64,000 nucleotides of DNA from Bradyrhizobium barranii subsp. barranii (GTDB lineage Bacteria > Pseudomonadota > Alphaproteobacteria > Rhizobiales > Xanthobacteraceae): positions 8,911,501 to 8,975,500 of the forward strand of contig NZ_CP086136.1 in NCBI RefSeq assembly GCF_017565645.3, written 5' to 3'. Below, one piece after another: positions 39,001 to 49,055 of this stretch. Numbering within the stretch: the first letter of the stretch is position 1; every line of letters starts with the position of its first letter. The translations under genes and the position numbers were made by a program. Under the pieces are notes generated by a model. It was not told the DNA's origin. It was given only the letters and a program-made list of their open reading frames with translations, and searched no databases.

Positions 39001-39651
39001 CTACGCACCGCGCTTGAAGCGTATAGGCATCCAGAACTGCCGGAGGGCCTCGACGGTTGCTGGAATGTTGCGCCAGGCGTTTTGGATGATGGGCTGCGTT
39101 CCCAGCGTGCGCCGGGCCGGGGGTAGCAAGGGTCGACCGGCGTCGTCGATGCAATGGACCAAGATCGGCCGCAGCATAAGGTGTTCGGTTCCATTCGGGG
39201 GGAGAAGCCGCGACCAGACGAGAAGCCGAAGCTTCATGACGGCGTAGAAGCCCATGCACCAGGGCTGCGGGTCGACTTCGCCGTCCGGTGATCGCACGAA
39301 CAGCGGCTCGAAGCTCTCCGGTCTCGTCGACAGCGTCTCGCTGATAGCGTTGTGGCGCATCAGCGTGGCGGCGATTGCCGAGAACTCCTCGGTGTCGTGA
39401 TTGAAGGCGTCGGGATCTACGCCGAGGAGCGGGCACACCCATTCCTCGGACGCCATCGAGACCGGCCCGGCGACGACCGCGGCCACCGCGCCATCGAGCA
39501 TGGAGAGCGACGTCGCCCGCGGATGCCGAAGCGTCGGCGACCTGGCGCGCTTGCTGATCCATTGCCCGAGCCGTTCGAACGACATGGCATAGTCCGCCAT
39601 CGTCGTCTTGCGTGCTTTTCGCGTTCCCCGCCCTTGCTTCGGCTTCGTCAT
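39001..39651 (-). CDS. UPF0149 (YecA-like) passenger protein of IS66, copy 2
   Basis: Same 216-residue protein as in copy 1, again overlapping tnpC by 4 bases. No change visible. Confidence 0.8.
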   Translation of the reverse strand: MTKPKQGRGTRKARKTTMADYAMSFERLGQWISKRARSPTLRHPRATSLSMLDGAVAAVVAGPVSMASEEWVCPLLGVDPDAFNHDTEEFSAIAATLMRHNAISETLSTRPESFEPLFVRSPDGEVDPQPWCMGFYAVMKLRLLVWSRLLPPNGTEHLMLRPILVHCIDDAGRPLLPPARRTLGTQPIIQNAWRNIPATVEALRQFWMPIRFKRGA

Positions 39652-41198
39652 GCCACGGCCCGCTTTTCGGCTTCGCGTGCGGCCTTCCAGTTCCAGGCCA
39701 GAAGTTCGTGAAGCTGGTTGGTCTTCGTGGCGCCGCTCACCATGCGATCGAGAACGTCGACGAGATACGCCTCGGGGTCGAGGCCATTCAATTTCGCTGT
39801 GTTAAGAAGCGAAGCGAGTATCGCCCAGGTCTCGCCCCCGCCTTCGTCACCACTGAACAACGAGTTCTTTTTTCCGATCGCAATTGGCCTGATCGATCGT
39901 TCGACCGTGTTGGTGTCCGGCTCGAGCCGCCCGTCATCCAGGAACGTCGTCAGGCCCTGCCAGCGTTCGAGCATGTAGTCGATCGCCTTGATGAGCGTCG
40001 AGCGGCGGGAGATCCCGTCCTTCACCGCGATCAGACGGGCCCTCAACGCCTCCATCAGCGGCTTCGTCTCGGCCTGTCGCGTCGCGCGGCGTTCCCCAGC
40101 ATCGAGACCGCGGATCCTCTCCTCGATCGCGTAGACGGCCGCAATGCGCTCGATGACCTCCGCGGCGAAGGGTGAGTTCGTCGTCTTGTGCACCCTCACG
40201 AAGTTGCGGCGCGCGTGAACGAGACAATACGCCAGCTGGATCTGGCCCGACATCATCGCATCGCCCGCCAGCGAGGCGTAGGCGGCATAGCCGTCGACTT
40301 GCAGCACGCCTTCGAAGCCGGCTAACTGCGCCACGATCTCCTTTTTGCCGCGACCACCTGCGAACACGTAGGCGACCGCCGGCGGCGCCGGCCCCTTCCA
40401 CGCCCGATCGTCCGTCGCGTGCGCCCAGAACTGGCAGATCCTCGTGCGGCCGCGTCCCGGATCGAGCACTGGCATCGGCGTCTCGTCGCAGAACAGCCGC
40501 TCGAAGCCGTGCATAGTCTTCAGTTGCAGATCGTAGAGGCCCCTGACCAGCCACGCCGCGCTCCCCATCCAGCGCGCCAGCGTCTGACGGTCGACGACGA
40601 CACCCTGACCCGCCAGGATCTGCGTCTGGCGATAGAGCGTCGATTGCCAGGCATATTTGGCCGCGGCGATATGCGCGATCAGCGCCGTCGTTGCCATGCC
40701 GCCCTCGACGAGCCGCGCCGGTGCCGGGGCCTGGACAATCGGGCCCTCACAGGAGCGGCAGGCGTATTTTGGACGGATCGTGCGGAGCACACGCAGCCAC
40801 GCGGGAACCCGATCGAGCGCTTCGCTGCTCTCCTCGCCGATCCGATGCATCTGACCCGTGCAGCACGGGCACAGCGTGGACGCCGGCTCGATCACCCGCT
40901 CGACCCGAGGCAGATGCGCCGGCAGCGCGCCGATGTTGCGCTTCGCTTTGCGCCGCTCCGGCCGCGGCGCGTCCGGTTTGTCGTCATTGGCCGGGAGCTG
41001 TGAGCCGGCGGTCCGTTCCAGATCAAACGCGATCTGTTCGGCGCAGACGATCGCCGCGCGCTCCGATCGTGCGCCGAAGATCAGGCTCTTCAACGTGGCG
41101 ATCTCTGCGCGCAGATCATCGTTCTCGCCTTCGAAAGCCAGCACCATCTCGGCAAGAGCCGCAGGGTCAGAGGGGAGATCTTCGGGGCGAAGCGCCAT
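39648..41198 (-). CDS. tnpC: IS66 transposase TnpC, copy 2
   Basis: 516 residues, same sequence as copy 1, all catalytic segments present. Likely active or only recently immobile. Confidence 0.95.
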   Translation of the reverse strand: MALRPEDLPSDPAALAEMVLAFEGENDDLRAEIATLKSLIFGARSERAAIVCAEQIAFDLERTAGSQLPANDDKPDAPRPERRKAKRNIGALPAHLPRVERVIEPASTLCPCCTGQMHRIGEESSEALDRVPAWLRVLRTIRPKYACRSCEGPIVQAPAPARLVEGGMATTALIAHIAAAKYAWQSTLYRQTQILAGQGVVVDRQTLARWMGSAAWLVRGLYDLQLKTMHGFERLFCDETPMPVLDPGRGRTRICQFWAHATDDRAWKGPAPPAVAYVFAGGRGKKEIVAQLAGFEGVLQVDGYAAYASLAGDAMMSGQIQLAYCLVHARRNFVRVHKTTNSPFAAEVIERIAAVYAIEERIRGLDAGERRATRQAETKPLMEALRARLIAVKDGISRRSTLIKAIDYMLERWQGLTTFLDDGRLEPDTNTVERSIRPIAIGKKNSLFSGDEGGGETWAILASLLNTAKLNGLDPEAYLVDVLDRMVSGATKTNQLHELLAWNWKAAREAEKRAVA

Positions 41199-41248
41199 AT
41201 CGCAGAGCTACACGAACGCACTCGCAATCGCCAGCAAAACAAGACGCT

Positions 41249-41605
41249 TCAGGCAACCTTCGTCGGCCGCTTCGTCACCTTCGGGACCACACGCGACCAC
41301 TCCGCAAGACCTTCAATCAGCATCGCCAGTTGCGCCCCCGTCACCGGCATCGTACCCTCGCGAACAGGTGGCCAGGCAAAGCCCCCATTCTCCAGCCACT
41401 TCGTCGCTAGAACCATTCCCGAGCCGTCAAAAACCAGTAGCTTCAAACGATCCGATCGCTTCGATCGGAAGACATAAACGTCACCGCTGTAGGGCTTGCC
41501 GCCTAATCCCTCCGCTACCAGCGCGACAAGGCCATGAACGCCTTTACGAAAGTCAATCGGCTGCGTCGCGACGAACACACGGACCATTGGACCGAAAGAG
41601 ATCAT
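41249..41605 (-). CDS. tnpB: IS66 accessory protein TnpB, copy 2
   Basis: 118 residues, same sequence as copy 1. Confidence 0.94.
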   Translation of the reverse strand: MISFGPMVRVFVATQPIDFRKGVHGLVALVAEGLGGKPYSGDVYVFRSKRSDRLKLLVFDGSGMVLATKWLENGGFAWPPVREGTMPVTGAQLAMLIEGLAEWSRVVPKVTKRPTKVA

Positions 41606-42024
41606 CGCGTCGATCTCACCGCCGCCAGCACGCGCTCCAGCGTCGCGGCGTCGACGCCGACGGGCACGCGCACCGTCGCGCCCGCGATCATCACCTCGAT
41701 CCGCTCGGCCGGATCCGTCAGAACATGCGCCTTATCGATCGCGTTCGGCTGCGCCTCGACGGCGGCCTCGAGCCTGACTTGCACGAACTGCGGCGCTTCG
41801 CTCGACGCGAGCCGCGCCTGGCGCCGCCACACACTGAGCAGTCCCCGGTTCACCCCGTTGCGTCGAGCCACCTCGGAAATGCTCGTCTCCGGATCGGCAC
41901 TCTCGGCCACGATCCGCGCCTTCTCCGCATCGCTCCAACTGCGCCGTCGCCTCTCCCCTGTGATCACCTCGATCCGCTGATAGGAGGCGGCATCATGCCC
42001 GTCTTGATGTCTGTCTTGATGCAT
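41602..42024 (-). CDS. tnpA: IS66 accessory protein TnpA, copy 2
   Basis: 140 residues, same sequence as copy 1, coupled to tnpB by a 4-base overlap. Confidence 0.93.
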   Translation of the reverse strand: MHQDRHQDGHDAASYQRIEVITGERRRRSWSDAEKARIVAESADPETSISEVARRNGVNRGLLSVWRRQARLASSEAPQFVQVRLEAAVEAQPNAIDKAHVLTDPAERIEVMIAGATVRVPVGVDAATLERVLAAVRSTR

Positions 42025-42124
42025 GGAACGAGCGTCCCTCGCGTTGTCAAATCCACGCGCGAGTCTCGCTCATCCCGTCCACCTAAACGAGGTGGGGTCG
42101 TCGTACCGCTATCGTCCTATCTAG

Positions 42125-44091
42125 CCCGTCCTATTCGTGAGAGTGCGGCTTTTTGGCCCGATTGATGCGGCCGCACATCTTGTCTGACGAGGCGCACAGG
42201 ATTGCCTTCGGCTTTTCACCGCCTGACGACCCGTACTTTGCAACGCGCTTGAGGTATAGGTTGGGCGAACGGGGGGCGGACGCCCCGCCGGTCAAGGACC
42301 GAGCGGCAGCAACGCGCCTGGCAAGCCGCGGATCAGGTCGGCTTCGGGACATGCCGCGGCAAACGCAAGGCGAATGCGGCTCGTGGTCTCGACCACACGG
42401 GCAGCGATTTTCAAGAGACGAAGACGCAGCGTCGCGAACTCGGCAGCGGCCAATTCCCGGGCTTTGGGAATGGCGTCGCGCACGGTCAGCATCAGCCAAT
42501 AAGCGGCCGTATGGAGCACGAGACGGACCTGGTTGGCGAGCGCCGAACGGCAGCTGGTGCGGTCGGAGGCGAGCTGTGTCTTATGCAGCTTGATCAGATT
42601 CTCGGCTTGGCCGCGCGCGCAATACAGGCTGTCGTAGATCCACTCGGCCGAGCCGACATCGAGGCTGGTGACGACGAAGCGGATGTCGAGGCCGAGCATC
42701 GTCGCCTCAATACGGGCGACAGTGCGCCGTTCGCGATCCCAGGACTTTGCCTTGTGGCGCGTCTCGGTATAGCCACGCAGAACCGGCAGGTTCTCGATGG
42801 CGCGTCGCGTGCGGATGTCGTCGGCGACCTCGTCGACTTTTCTGGCGAGAGGCTTGGTGCCGGACAGACCGAAGATGTAGTCGATGCCGTTGGTCTCGCA
42901 CCACGCCATGGCCTCCGGCCGGGCATAGTGCCCGTCGCCACGGAACGTAATTTGCGTGTTGTGCCATCGCGTGCGGATATGCCGTACCAGGCGGCGCAGA
43001 TGGGCACGCACCTCGACGCCGCCCGGCGTCTTGCCGGGCCGCAGCACGACGGCCACGGGCCGGCTCTTCTCCGTGTCGTAGACGTGGATCGGCAGAAAGC
43101 AGCGTTCATCATAATGAGCGTTGAACAGCGAGAGCTGCTGATGGCCGTGGACGACATCGCAGGTATCATCGATGTCGAGCGTGACGGATGCCGGCTCGCG
43201 CGGGTAGCTATCCATCCATGCGTCGACCAAAATGTAGGTCAGCCGGATCACGTCGCGCAGGCGCGGCGCATTCTCCAGGCGTGACAGCGTCGGTTGGGAA
43301 CACAAATCCCGGCCCGTGTCCGGTAGGCGACCGCAGGCCAGCTTGAATGCGGGATCGGACCGCAGATGATCGAGGTCGTCGGCGTCCTCGTAGCCGCAGC
43401 AGATCGCGAACATGCGCGCGCGGAACATATCGACCAGGCTGTGCACGACCCGCGTCGGATCGCGCCGATCCGGGAACACCCGGGCCAGATTGTCGGCCAA
43501 ACCGAGACGCCGCTCGGCCATCGCCAGAAGCATCACGCCCCCATTCGAGGTTAGGCGTCCACCATCGAAGGCAGCTGTGACTTTCTTGGCGTGAACGGCT
43601 GGAAACGAGAAGGGCGGAATCGTATCGTCGGTCATGGCGGGCGTGGCGTTCGCGGTTGGAGGTGATGGGGTTGGCTTCGCAACCGAATCCTACGCCGCAT
43701 CAGCGCTTTACCCCTCAGGCGCACTCTTACGAATAAGACGGGTTAAGTTGAAGAAAGATTGAGTGACTCCCGATCATTTCTGTGCCGAAACGTGGAGTCG
43801 CGGTCGTGCCGCGTCCAAAGAAACCGGCGCGAGCGGCCTATTAGACGCGGTAGGTGATCAGCCTCCGAAACGAGACTATCAAGCATGAAGAGATCGAGCG
43901 CGAGGCAGAGGTTTTATTTGTGTTGAATTCTTGCTTCTCGATAGTGGTCTGAAATCGTATCATCGGTCATGGCGGGCGTGGCGTTCGCGGTTGAAGGTGA
44001 TGGGGTGGCTTCGCAACCGAATCCTACGCCGCATCAGCGCTTTACACCACGCTCGCCAGCCTCTCAGGCGCCCTCTCGCGAATAAGACGGG
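42125..44091 (-). mobile_element. IS1380-family unit, copy 3
   Basis: 1967 bp (one extra G in a run near 42273) with CTAG at 42121-42124 and 44092-44095. It is inserted only 7 bases beyond IS66 copy 2. Again with the doubled right end. Its left 200 bases are more diverged from copies 1 and 2 than the rest, and so is 43280-43500. Confidence 0.93.
42292..43635 (-). CDS. IS1380-family transposase, copy 3
   Basis: 447 residues, a few substitutions relative to copies 1 and 2 (for example LADNLARVF for LANNLARVF, and LIRGLPGALL near the C-terminus). Catalytic residues intact. Confidence 0.93.
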   Translation of the reverse strand: MTDDTIPPFSFPAVHAKKVTAAFDGGRLTSNGGVMLLAMAERRLGLADNLARVFPDRRDPTRVVHSLVDMFRARMFAICCGYEDADDLDHLRSDPAFKLACGRLPDTGRDLCSQPTLSRLENAPRLRDVIRLTYILVDAWMDSYPREPASVTLDIDDTCDVVHGHQQLSLFNAHYDERCFLPIHVYDTEKSRPVAVVLRPGKTPGGVEVRAHLRRLVRHIRTRWHNTQITFRGDGHYARPEAMAWCETNGIDYIFGLSGTKPLARKVDEVADDIRTRRAIENLPVLRGYTETRHKAKSWDRERRTVARIEATMLGLDIRFVVTSLDVGSAEWIYDSLYCARGQAENLIKLHKTQLASDRTSCRSALANQVRLVLHTAAYWLMLTVRDAIPKARELAAAEFATLRLRLLKIAARVVETTSRIRLAFAAACPEADLIRGLPGALLPLGP

Positions 44092-44117
44092 CTAGGGCAC
44101 CATCGAATGGAGAGGGC

Positions 44118-44148
44118 TTGACCCTCACGTAGCGTCAGGTTGTAGCGT
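44118..44148 (+). promoter_or_regulatory. MerR-family-type promoter/operator, site 2 of 3
   Basis: TTGACC - 19 bases - TAGCGT, with the near-palindrome CCTCACG-TAG-CGTCAGG in the spacer. It points to the TrpD-like gene 157 bases downstream. Same layout as sites at 3788 and 46091. Confidence 0.5.
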
Positions 44149-44304
44149 CGCCACAGATGCTCACGTTTCATCTGTCGGCCGCCTGTTGGACAAGTGCGGC
44201 ATAGCGAGTGCGAATAGACAGGCAGCTGCAACAAGGCACTCGGCTGCAAAGACGTCTGGCTGAACGGTCGGAGCTCAGATTGGACAAGGGACGTGCACAG
44301 TTCG

Positions 44305-45318
44305 ATGGAACCGCTCAAGTCGATCATCGCGAAAGTTGCCACGGGCGCCATACTGACGCGCGAGGAGGCTGCGTCAGCGTTCGACAGCATGATGTCGGGT
44401 GACGCAACTCCCTCGCAGATCGGTGGCTTGTTGATTGGGATGAGAGTCCGCGGCGAAACAGTCGAAGAAGTCACCGGCGCCGCGTCCGCAATGCGGAATT
44501 TAATGCCCAAGGTGGAAATGCAATGCGACCCCATCGATATCACTGGTGCGAGCGACGGGGCGATGCGTCCGCTCAACGTATCGACGTGCGCTTCCTTCAT
44601 CGTCGCCGGGGCCGGCGTTCCTGTCGCCAAGTATGTTAACCGCGCTGCGACTTTGCGTTCAAGCACCGCAGACGTGTTGGCGAGTCTAGGCGTAAAGGTC
44701 GATCTCAAGCCTGATGCGATCGCACGTTGTGTGCACGAAGCCGGCATTGGCTTCATGTTTGCGTCAGCCGGCTATCCTGCGATGCAGCGCATCAGCCAGA
44801 TCCGAAGCGTGCTTGGAACCCACACAATGTTCAATCTGATCGAGGCTTTGTCTAATCCGGCCGGCGTCAAGCGGCAGATCCTTGGAGTTTTCGCTCGCAA
44901 ATGGGTGCAGCCATTGGCGTACGTCTTGAAGAACCTGGGTGCCGATTCGGTATGGGTTGTTCATGGCTCGGACGGGCTCGATGAAATATCCCTCGCCGGG
45001 ACAAGCTTTGTTGCTGCGGTCGAGGCCGGTACAGTCCGCACGTTCGAAGTGACGCCGGAAGAAGCCGGGCTCCCCCGCTACCGCGCCGATGCGCTGGAGA
45101 GCTGTGATTGCGAGTCTCATGCCATTGCGTTAGAGAAAGTGCTCGACGGCCTCCCAGGCCCTTTTCGTGATGCCGCACTTTTGAACGCGGCGGCGGCACT
45201 GGTGGTGGCCGGTCGTGCCTCGAACCTACAGCAAGGCGTGGCACTTGGCCAAGAATCACTTGATCACGGCGCTGCAGCCGCCCGGCTGACTCGCTTGATT
45301 GCGGTTTCAAACGCCTAA
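44305..45318 (+). CDS. TrpD-like anthranilate phosphoribosyltransferase paralog, motif-degenerate
   Basis: 337 residues of the anthranilate phosphoribosyltransferase family (glycosyltransferase family 3). The N-terminal helical domain and the overall length are normal ([32 protein letters not shown]). The PRPP-binding loop, normally GTGGD followed by TFNIST, reads [15 protein letters not shown], and the KHGNRAVSSKSGSAD block reads [15 protein letters not shown]. The loss of the double glycine and the histidine suggests altered substrate or reduced classical activity. No other trp gene is nearby, so it is unlikely to serve tryptophan synthesis; it might attach phosphoribose to another aromatic acid. 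The ATG at 44305 is used; a GTG 12 bases upstream is possible. Confidence 0.82.
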   Translation: MEPLKSIIAKVATGAILTREEAASAFDSMMSGDATPSQIGGLLIGMRVRGETVEEVTGAASAMRNLMPKVEMQCDPIDITGASDGAMRPLNVSTCASFIVAGAGVPVAKYVNRAATLRSSTADVLASLGVKVDLKPDAIARCVHEAGIGFMFASAGYPAMQRISQIRSVLGTHTMFNLIEALSNPAGVKRQILGVFARKWVQPLAYVLKNLGADSVWVVHGSDGLDEISLAGTSFVAAVEAGTVRTFEVTPEEAGLPRYRADALESCDCESHAIALEKVLDGLPGPFRDAALLNAAAALVVAGRASNLQQGVALGQESLDHGAAAARLTRLIAVSNA

Positions 45319-45557
45319 AGCTGAGCTGGCTGAGGCTCGACTAATGCGATCAAGAGTGCAGCTTACGTGCGCAAGAATATTGCAGCTGCAAATGCGCGCC
45401 ACTTCTGCGGAATTTGAGTGAGCGCCGCTGACGAAACAACTCGCGCTGAGCAGGTGTCCGACAGCCACCCCTTTGCCGACTAGAGGCTGTTCTCGGCCCG
45501 GTTGCTGAGGTGAGGACCCGCGGCGCAACGTGCGTTACGCGCCAAAGGAGACAATGG

Positions 45558-45743
45558 ATGATGCCCTGGCAGAGGATGGAAACACTGGGAACGATCGCAA
45601 CAATAGAACACATCATCCGGAAGTTTCGGGAATTGATCGATACAGATAGCTCCATCCCGCCAGAGCTGCGGCGTGCGCTGCACGATACCCTGGATGAGCA
45701 TCTTTTCGAGGCAAAACGACGTGTTCTGCTGAGAGCGCATTAG
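45558..45743 (+). CDS. Small hypothetical helical protein
   Basis: 61 residues. AAAGGAG lies 7 bases before the ATG, the best ribosome-binding site in this stretch. The protein (IEHIIRKFRELIDTDSSIPP, LRRALHDTLDEHLFEAKRR) is predicted helical by eye, without cysteines or membrane segment. Function unknown. Confidence 0.55.
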   Translation: MMPWQRMETLGTIATIEHIIRKFRELIDTDSSIPPELRRALHDTLDEHLFEAKRRVLLRAH

Positions 45744-46090
45744 GTGCGCCGTTGCCGCCTACATGCCGAGAGACTGGCAGGCCAGCGTGGCGCTTTACGC
45801 AAACGCCAAAAACACTTGCCAAGCTTGGCTTCGATATCTCGCCTTCTCAGACTGACCGCCGATGGTGATTCCCGCATACGCCCCCTGAGCAACTCCAAAT
45901 TTCGCCGGAAGCGAGCGGCGACGTGCGTTGGGTACGCCGCCGACGCGTTCGCTGGATCTCTCCTCAATGGCCCTCATTAACTGGGGCTCGCCCCCCTCAC
46001 GGCGGCGCTACATGTTCGCGATAGCCCCTTGGGGGACTGCTTGGGCCAGCATTACCTTGGTCACGTTTTCATAGGCCGCAAAAAAGGGGC

Positions 46091-46121
46091 TTGAATCTGA
46101 CGTAACGTTAAATCGTACGCT
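46091..46121 (+). promoter_or_regulatory. MerR-family-type promoter/operator, site 3 of 3
   Basis: TTGAAT - 19 bases - TACGCT with CTGACGTAACGTTAAAT in the spacer. The dyad is weaker than at sites 1 and 2 but spacing and the ACG-CGT core are the same. Confidence 0.4.
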
Positions 46122-46525
46122 CTCGGGCGTGGCACCTATCGTGTGAGGGACTGCGAATGCCTCAGCTGGTCATATCCGCTGACCGATGGCCGGTCATGCT
46201 CCTCATTGTCTATAGTCCCTCGCTCGGGAGGGCTGTGCAGCGAGTTCCGATCGCGGCGCCAGAGCTCGCACGTAGCTCTAAATGGTTCGGCATTTCTGAT
46301 CCTGACAATATGGCCGCCGGCGGCCACTTCGCCACGGGAGCCGATAAGGTCAGAATTGATCGACGTGGAAGTCTATCGGAAGCGCTTAGGTGGCGCCCGC
46401 TTCCTGAAGCTGCTCGTCTCGCGCAGCAACGCACAAAACTCAGTTCGCCGAACCCGCCACCTTCAAGCTCCTTTCCGCACCTGGCAAGGCGTTTCGACCG
46501 TGCAAGGTTTGGCAGATGGTGAGCC

Positions 46526-46557
46526 CGCGCGGGTTTCGACGAGTGGCCCGCGCGGGC
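46526..46557. repeat. GC-rich hairpin
   Basis: GCCCGCGCGGG and CCCGCGCGGGC flank a 12-base spacer and can form an 11-bp stem. No T run follows, so it is not a standard terminator. It lies just before the small cysteine protein gene. Confidence 0.45.
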
Positions 46558-46594
46558 GACTCCGCGTGACCAGCGCGGCATCGGAAGAAATTGT

Positions 46595-46876
46595 TTGGCA
46601 GGCTGGAGCAGCAAGTTGAAAGACCGCGATGGCCTTAAGAAGGTCCTGTTAGTTCATCATGTTGAAGGCCAGTGCCGTTGCATCATCGGTTTCAAAGATG
46701 GAGATATGAGAGCGGCCTATATGTGCGGCGAGCCTGTATATCAAAAACGCGGCAAGAAGACCTCTTCGTGGTGTGCCGATCATTACCGGAAGATGCACAC
46801 CGCAGCTGAGCAGAGCGGAGTGATCGATCGATCGGCAGATTTCCCTCGAGCGATATCCATCGTTCGCACCCCATGA
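46595..46876 (+). CDS. Small protein with GcrA-like cysteine module
   Basis: 93 residues from a TTG (start uncertain; another TTG at 46616). The central part CRCIIGFKDGDMRAAYMCGE and KKTSSWCADHYRKMH arranges Cys/His like the C-terminal zinc-ribbon-type module of GcrA regulators (CxxPxG ... FCG ... YCxxH). The N-terminal DNA-binding part of GcrA is missing. It may be a small regulatory protein or a remnant. Assignment is tentative. Confidence 0.45.
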   Translation: MAGWSSKLKDRDGLKKVLLVHHVEGQCRCIIGFKDGDMRAAYMCGEPVYQKRGKKTSSWCADHYRKMHTAAEQSGVIDRSADFPRAISIVRTP

Positions 46877-47169
46877 CAGCCATTAAAAGCAGGCTTCCGC
46901 CAAGACCGTGTGAGCACAGCCTGTACAAGCGCCAGCCGAAGCATATGACCGGGGCCTCGTCAGGATTTGGGGGGCCGTTGCGGGTGGCGCAAACAGAATG
47001 CGCGGACCTGACACGCATGAATAGCAAGCTGAATTTTTCCACCCCGGCCGAGGGAAGCGCTACCTATACCTTTGACAAGACCGCGATTCATTTCGAACGG
47101 AAGCCGTCCAGCTATGTCATCCTCAATCGATACATTGAGCGGATCGCTCGCGCCTTGGAGAGCCAGTTT

Positions 47170-47390
47170 GGTGCCCTGAGAGGAGCCCGACTCGAGATCC
47201 CCAGCCTCGCCGGCGACAATGGACACTGCGAGGCCGATGGATCTATTCCGCTTCACCGCGGCAAAACAACTCTCGATTATTTCAAGCGAGAATATCTTTC
47301 CAGCAAGAATAGAGCGAGTGCTTACGGAACATCCAAATGTAGCCGAATGCTGGTCGGTCGAGCCGTTGCTCGATGGGAAGACGCACCCGC
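47170..47390 (+). pseudogene. Fragment of an AMP-forming acyl-CoA synthetase
   Basis: One frame gives GDNGHCEADGSIPLHR, matching the GDIGxxDADGxLxxxxR hinge of adenylate-forming enzymes, and a second frame continues with RFTAAKQLSIISSENIFPAR and IERVLTEHPNVAECWSV, the C-terminal subdomain with its conserved ENI-P motif. Only about 70 codons survive, with a frameshift between the parts, and the rest of the gene is absent. Confidence 0.65.
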
Positions 47391-47679
47391 CGCTTATGTG
47401 ACCAAGCGGCGGCGACTGCCGGATCGAGGCGCAAGCGCTGATCGCCCATGTTTGGTCAGAGCCCGTTTATCGGGCTCTGCGAGATCATTTCATACGCGGC
47501 CGAGCCATAAATTGAGATCGGCAGATTCGAGGCGGGCCGTTCTCTCCCGCTGCATCGCAGGTGACATCGAGATGGCGCAAATTCTCCCCTCTCCCAGAGC
47601 CTTGCCACGGCATGGCAACGACTTCGTGGTTGCCATGACGATCCCATCCTGATCACGACCAGATGTCCGGAGGTCGAGA

Positions 47680-48990
47680 ATGCCGCGAATCCTGATTATG
47701 AATGCCGGTACGCCTCAGATGTCGGGCGCCCACCTAACAAAAGCTCAACTTTCGCTGGCCGCCAACTCGGCATTTCGTTCAGCGTGGTTTGCTCAGGAGG
47801 GCGACCTGATAGTCTCTCCGGTAGTGATCCCGGCCGATCTGTTATCCTTCATTGGCGGAACGCTCAATTTCCATTCATCGGCTCTTCGCCTGCTTGTACC
47901 TGCGAGCCGCCAATCGACAATCCTCGATGATTGTACGTTACTGTCCAAAACTGTTGTCGAGCGGCTCAAAAGACATATTCGCCAGAAATCAGACTGGCAA
48001 TTGTATCCCTGCTACTCTACTGAAGGCGTCGCACGCTTGGCGGCCATTCTAGGCATACCGAAGACCGGTGACGACTTCGCTTTGCAGCGCGGGCCTGATC
48101 TGTTGAATCGCAAGAGCCACTTCCGTCAATTGGCAACAAGCGTTGCACTTCCGCTCCCCCATGGATCAGTCGCGACAGACCCAAATGGACTGTTCAAAGC
48201 CGTCACCTCCCTCAAATCCGAGACCGGCAGGGTCATTGTAAAGTTGGATAATGGAGCTGGTGGAGTTGGAAACGTCATCCTGACCAGCAATAAGAGCGAT
48301 CCGCTACCTGGAGCCAGAGATACTCGGTGGGTTTCGTGGCCGTCGTTTGATCCCGAAGCATTGTGGTCTGAGATGACAACAGCCTCGTGTAAGACGCTGG
48401 TCGTGGAATCGTACCACTTGGCCCGATCTTTATTCTATCTCGAGTATACAATCCAGGATGATGCATCAATCGCTTTTGTCAATAGTGGAAGCATACGTCT
48501 GCGTAAAAGCGCAGACCGATCCGAAAGAGCTCTGATCTGGACGGGACTTGAGCTTCCAAGCGACTTGGAGGACGAGCAATTGTTAGCTGCCCAGGCCCAT
48601 GCCTACCGTTTTGTGGCACTCGCGCGAGACCTGGGGTATCGCGGAATGATCAACATCGACGCCATTTTCGCACAAGACGGGCGGTTGCTGTTCAATGAAG
48701 CGAACGGCCGCTGGGGTGGCGGCTCGGTGTTACACAACATTGCCGTCCGGCTGCTAGGCGTCGACTATTTCGGCTGTAACGTTATTTTATCTGTGAGAAA
48801 TGTGCGATCAGCATCCTTCCGGGCGGCGCATGATCGTCTCGTCAAGGATGGACTTATATTCGACCACACACGTAAGGAGGGCGTGATCCCGCTTGCTGCC
48901 GATGAAAAGGCTGGCACTGTGGAGTGCGTTGTGATTGCGCCGAACAGGCCCGCGGCCCACGATCAGCAACACCGACTATTGAAGTCGTAG
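47680..48990 (+). CDS. ATP-grasp peptide-ligase-like enzyme (PGM1-type)
   Basis: 436 residues. An N-terminal pre-ATP-grasp region (about 1-130) is followed by an ATP-grasp fold: KLDNGAGGVGNVIL (about 190-203) resembles the glycine-rich nucleotide loop, and NIDAIFAQDGRLLFNEANGR plus WGGGS carries the metal-binding Asp/Glu/Asn. This pattern is that of PGM1-related ligases, which join amino acids or peptides using ATP with an acyl-phosphate intermediate. GGAGG lies 6 bases before the ATG. No ligase partner is adjacent; the oxygenase genes 3-6 kb away on the other strand could belong to the same pathway. Substrates are unknown. Confidence 0.75.
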   Translation: MPRILIMNAGTPQMSGAHLTKAQLSLAANSAFRSAWFAQEGDLIVSPVVIPADLLSFIGGTLNFHSSALRLLVPASRQSTILDDCTLLSKTVVERLKRHIRQKSDWQLYPCYSTEGVARLAAILGIPKTGDDFALQRGPDLLNRKSHFRQLATSVALPLPHGSVATDPNGLFKAVTSLKSETGRVIVKLDNGAGGVGNVILTSNKSDPLPGARDTRWVSWPSFDPEALWSEMTTASCKTLVVESYHLARSLFYLEYTIQDDASIAFVNSGSIRLRKSADRSERALIWTGLELPSDLEDEQLLAAQAHAYRFVALARDLGYRGMINIDAIFAQDGRLLFNEANGRWGGGSVLHNIAVRLLGVDYFGCNVILSVRNVRSASFRAAHDRLVKDGLIFDHTRKEGVIPLAADEKAGTVECVVIAPNRPAAHDQQHRLLKS

Positions 48991-49055
48991 CAAACATCGT
49001 CAGCCGCTCAATTCATCGCTTCGAAGCCTGGGATACACCATCGCGCACCGGGAAC

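Larger units (their letters stand above)
38953..42113 (-). mobile_element. IS66-family element, copy 2
   Basis: 3161 bp in the opposite orientation to copy 1. Flanks on the plus strand are GATGGTGT (left) and GTCCTATC (right), the reverse complements of the left and right flanks of copy 1 respectively. The same four genes are present. Confidence 0.95.
45744..46594. other. Region with a MerR-type promoter and a GC hairpin
   Basis: About 850 bases without a convincing gene. It contains the third MerR-type site at 46091 and a strong hairpin at 46526. A frame starting at 46157 (MPQLVISADRWPVMLLIV) has no recognisable product. Confidence 0.45.

Noticed and set aside
44140..44154. TGTAGCGTCGCCACA as a NifA site for the TrpD-like gene
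   Set aside because: Spacer of 9 bases; the candidate -24/-12 downstream has poor elements.
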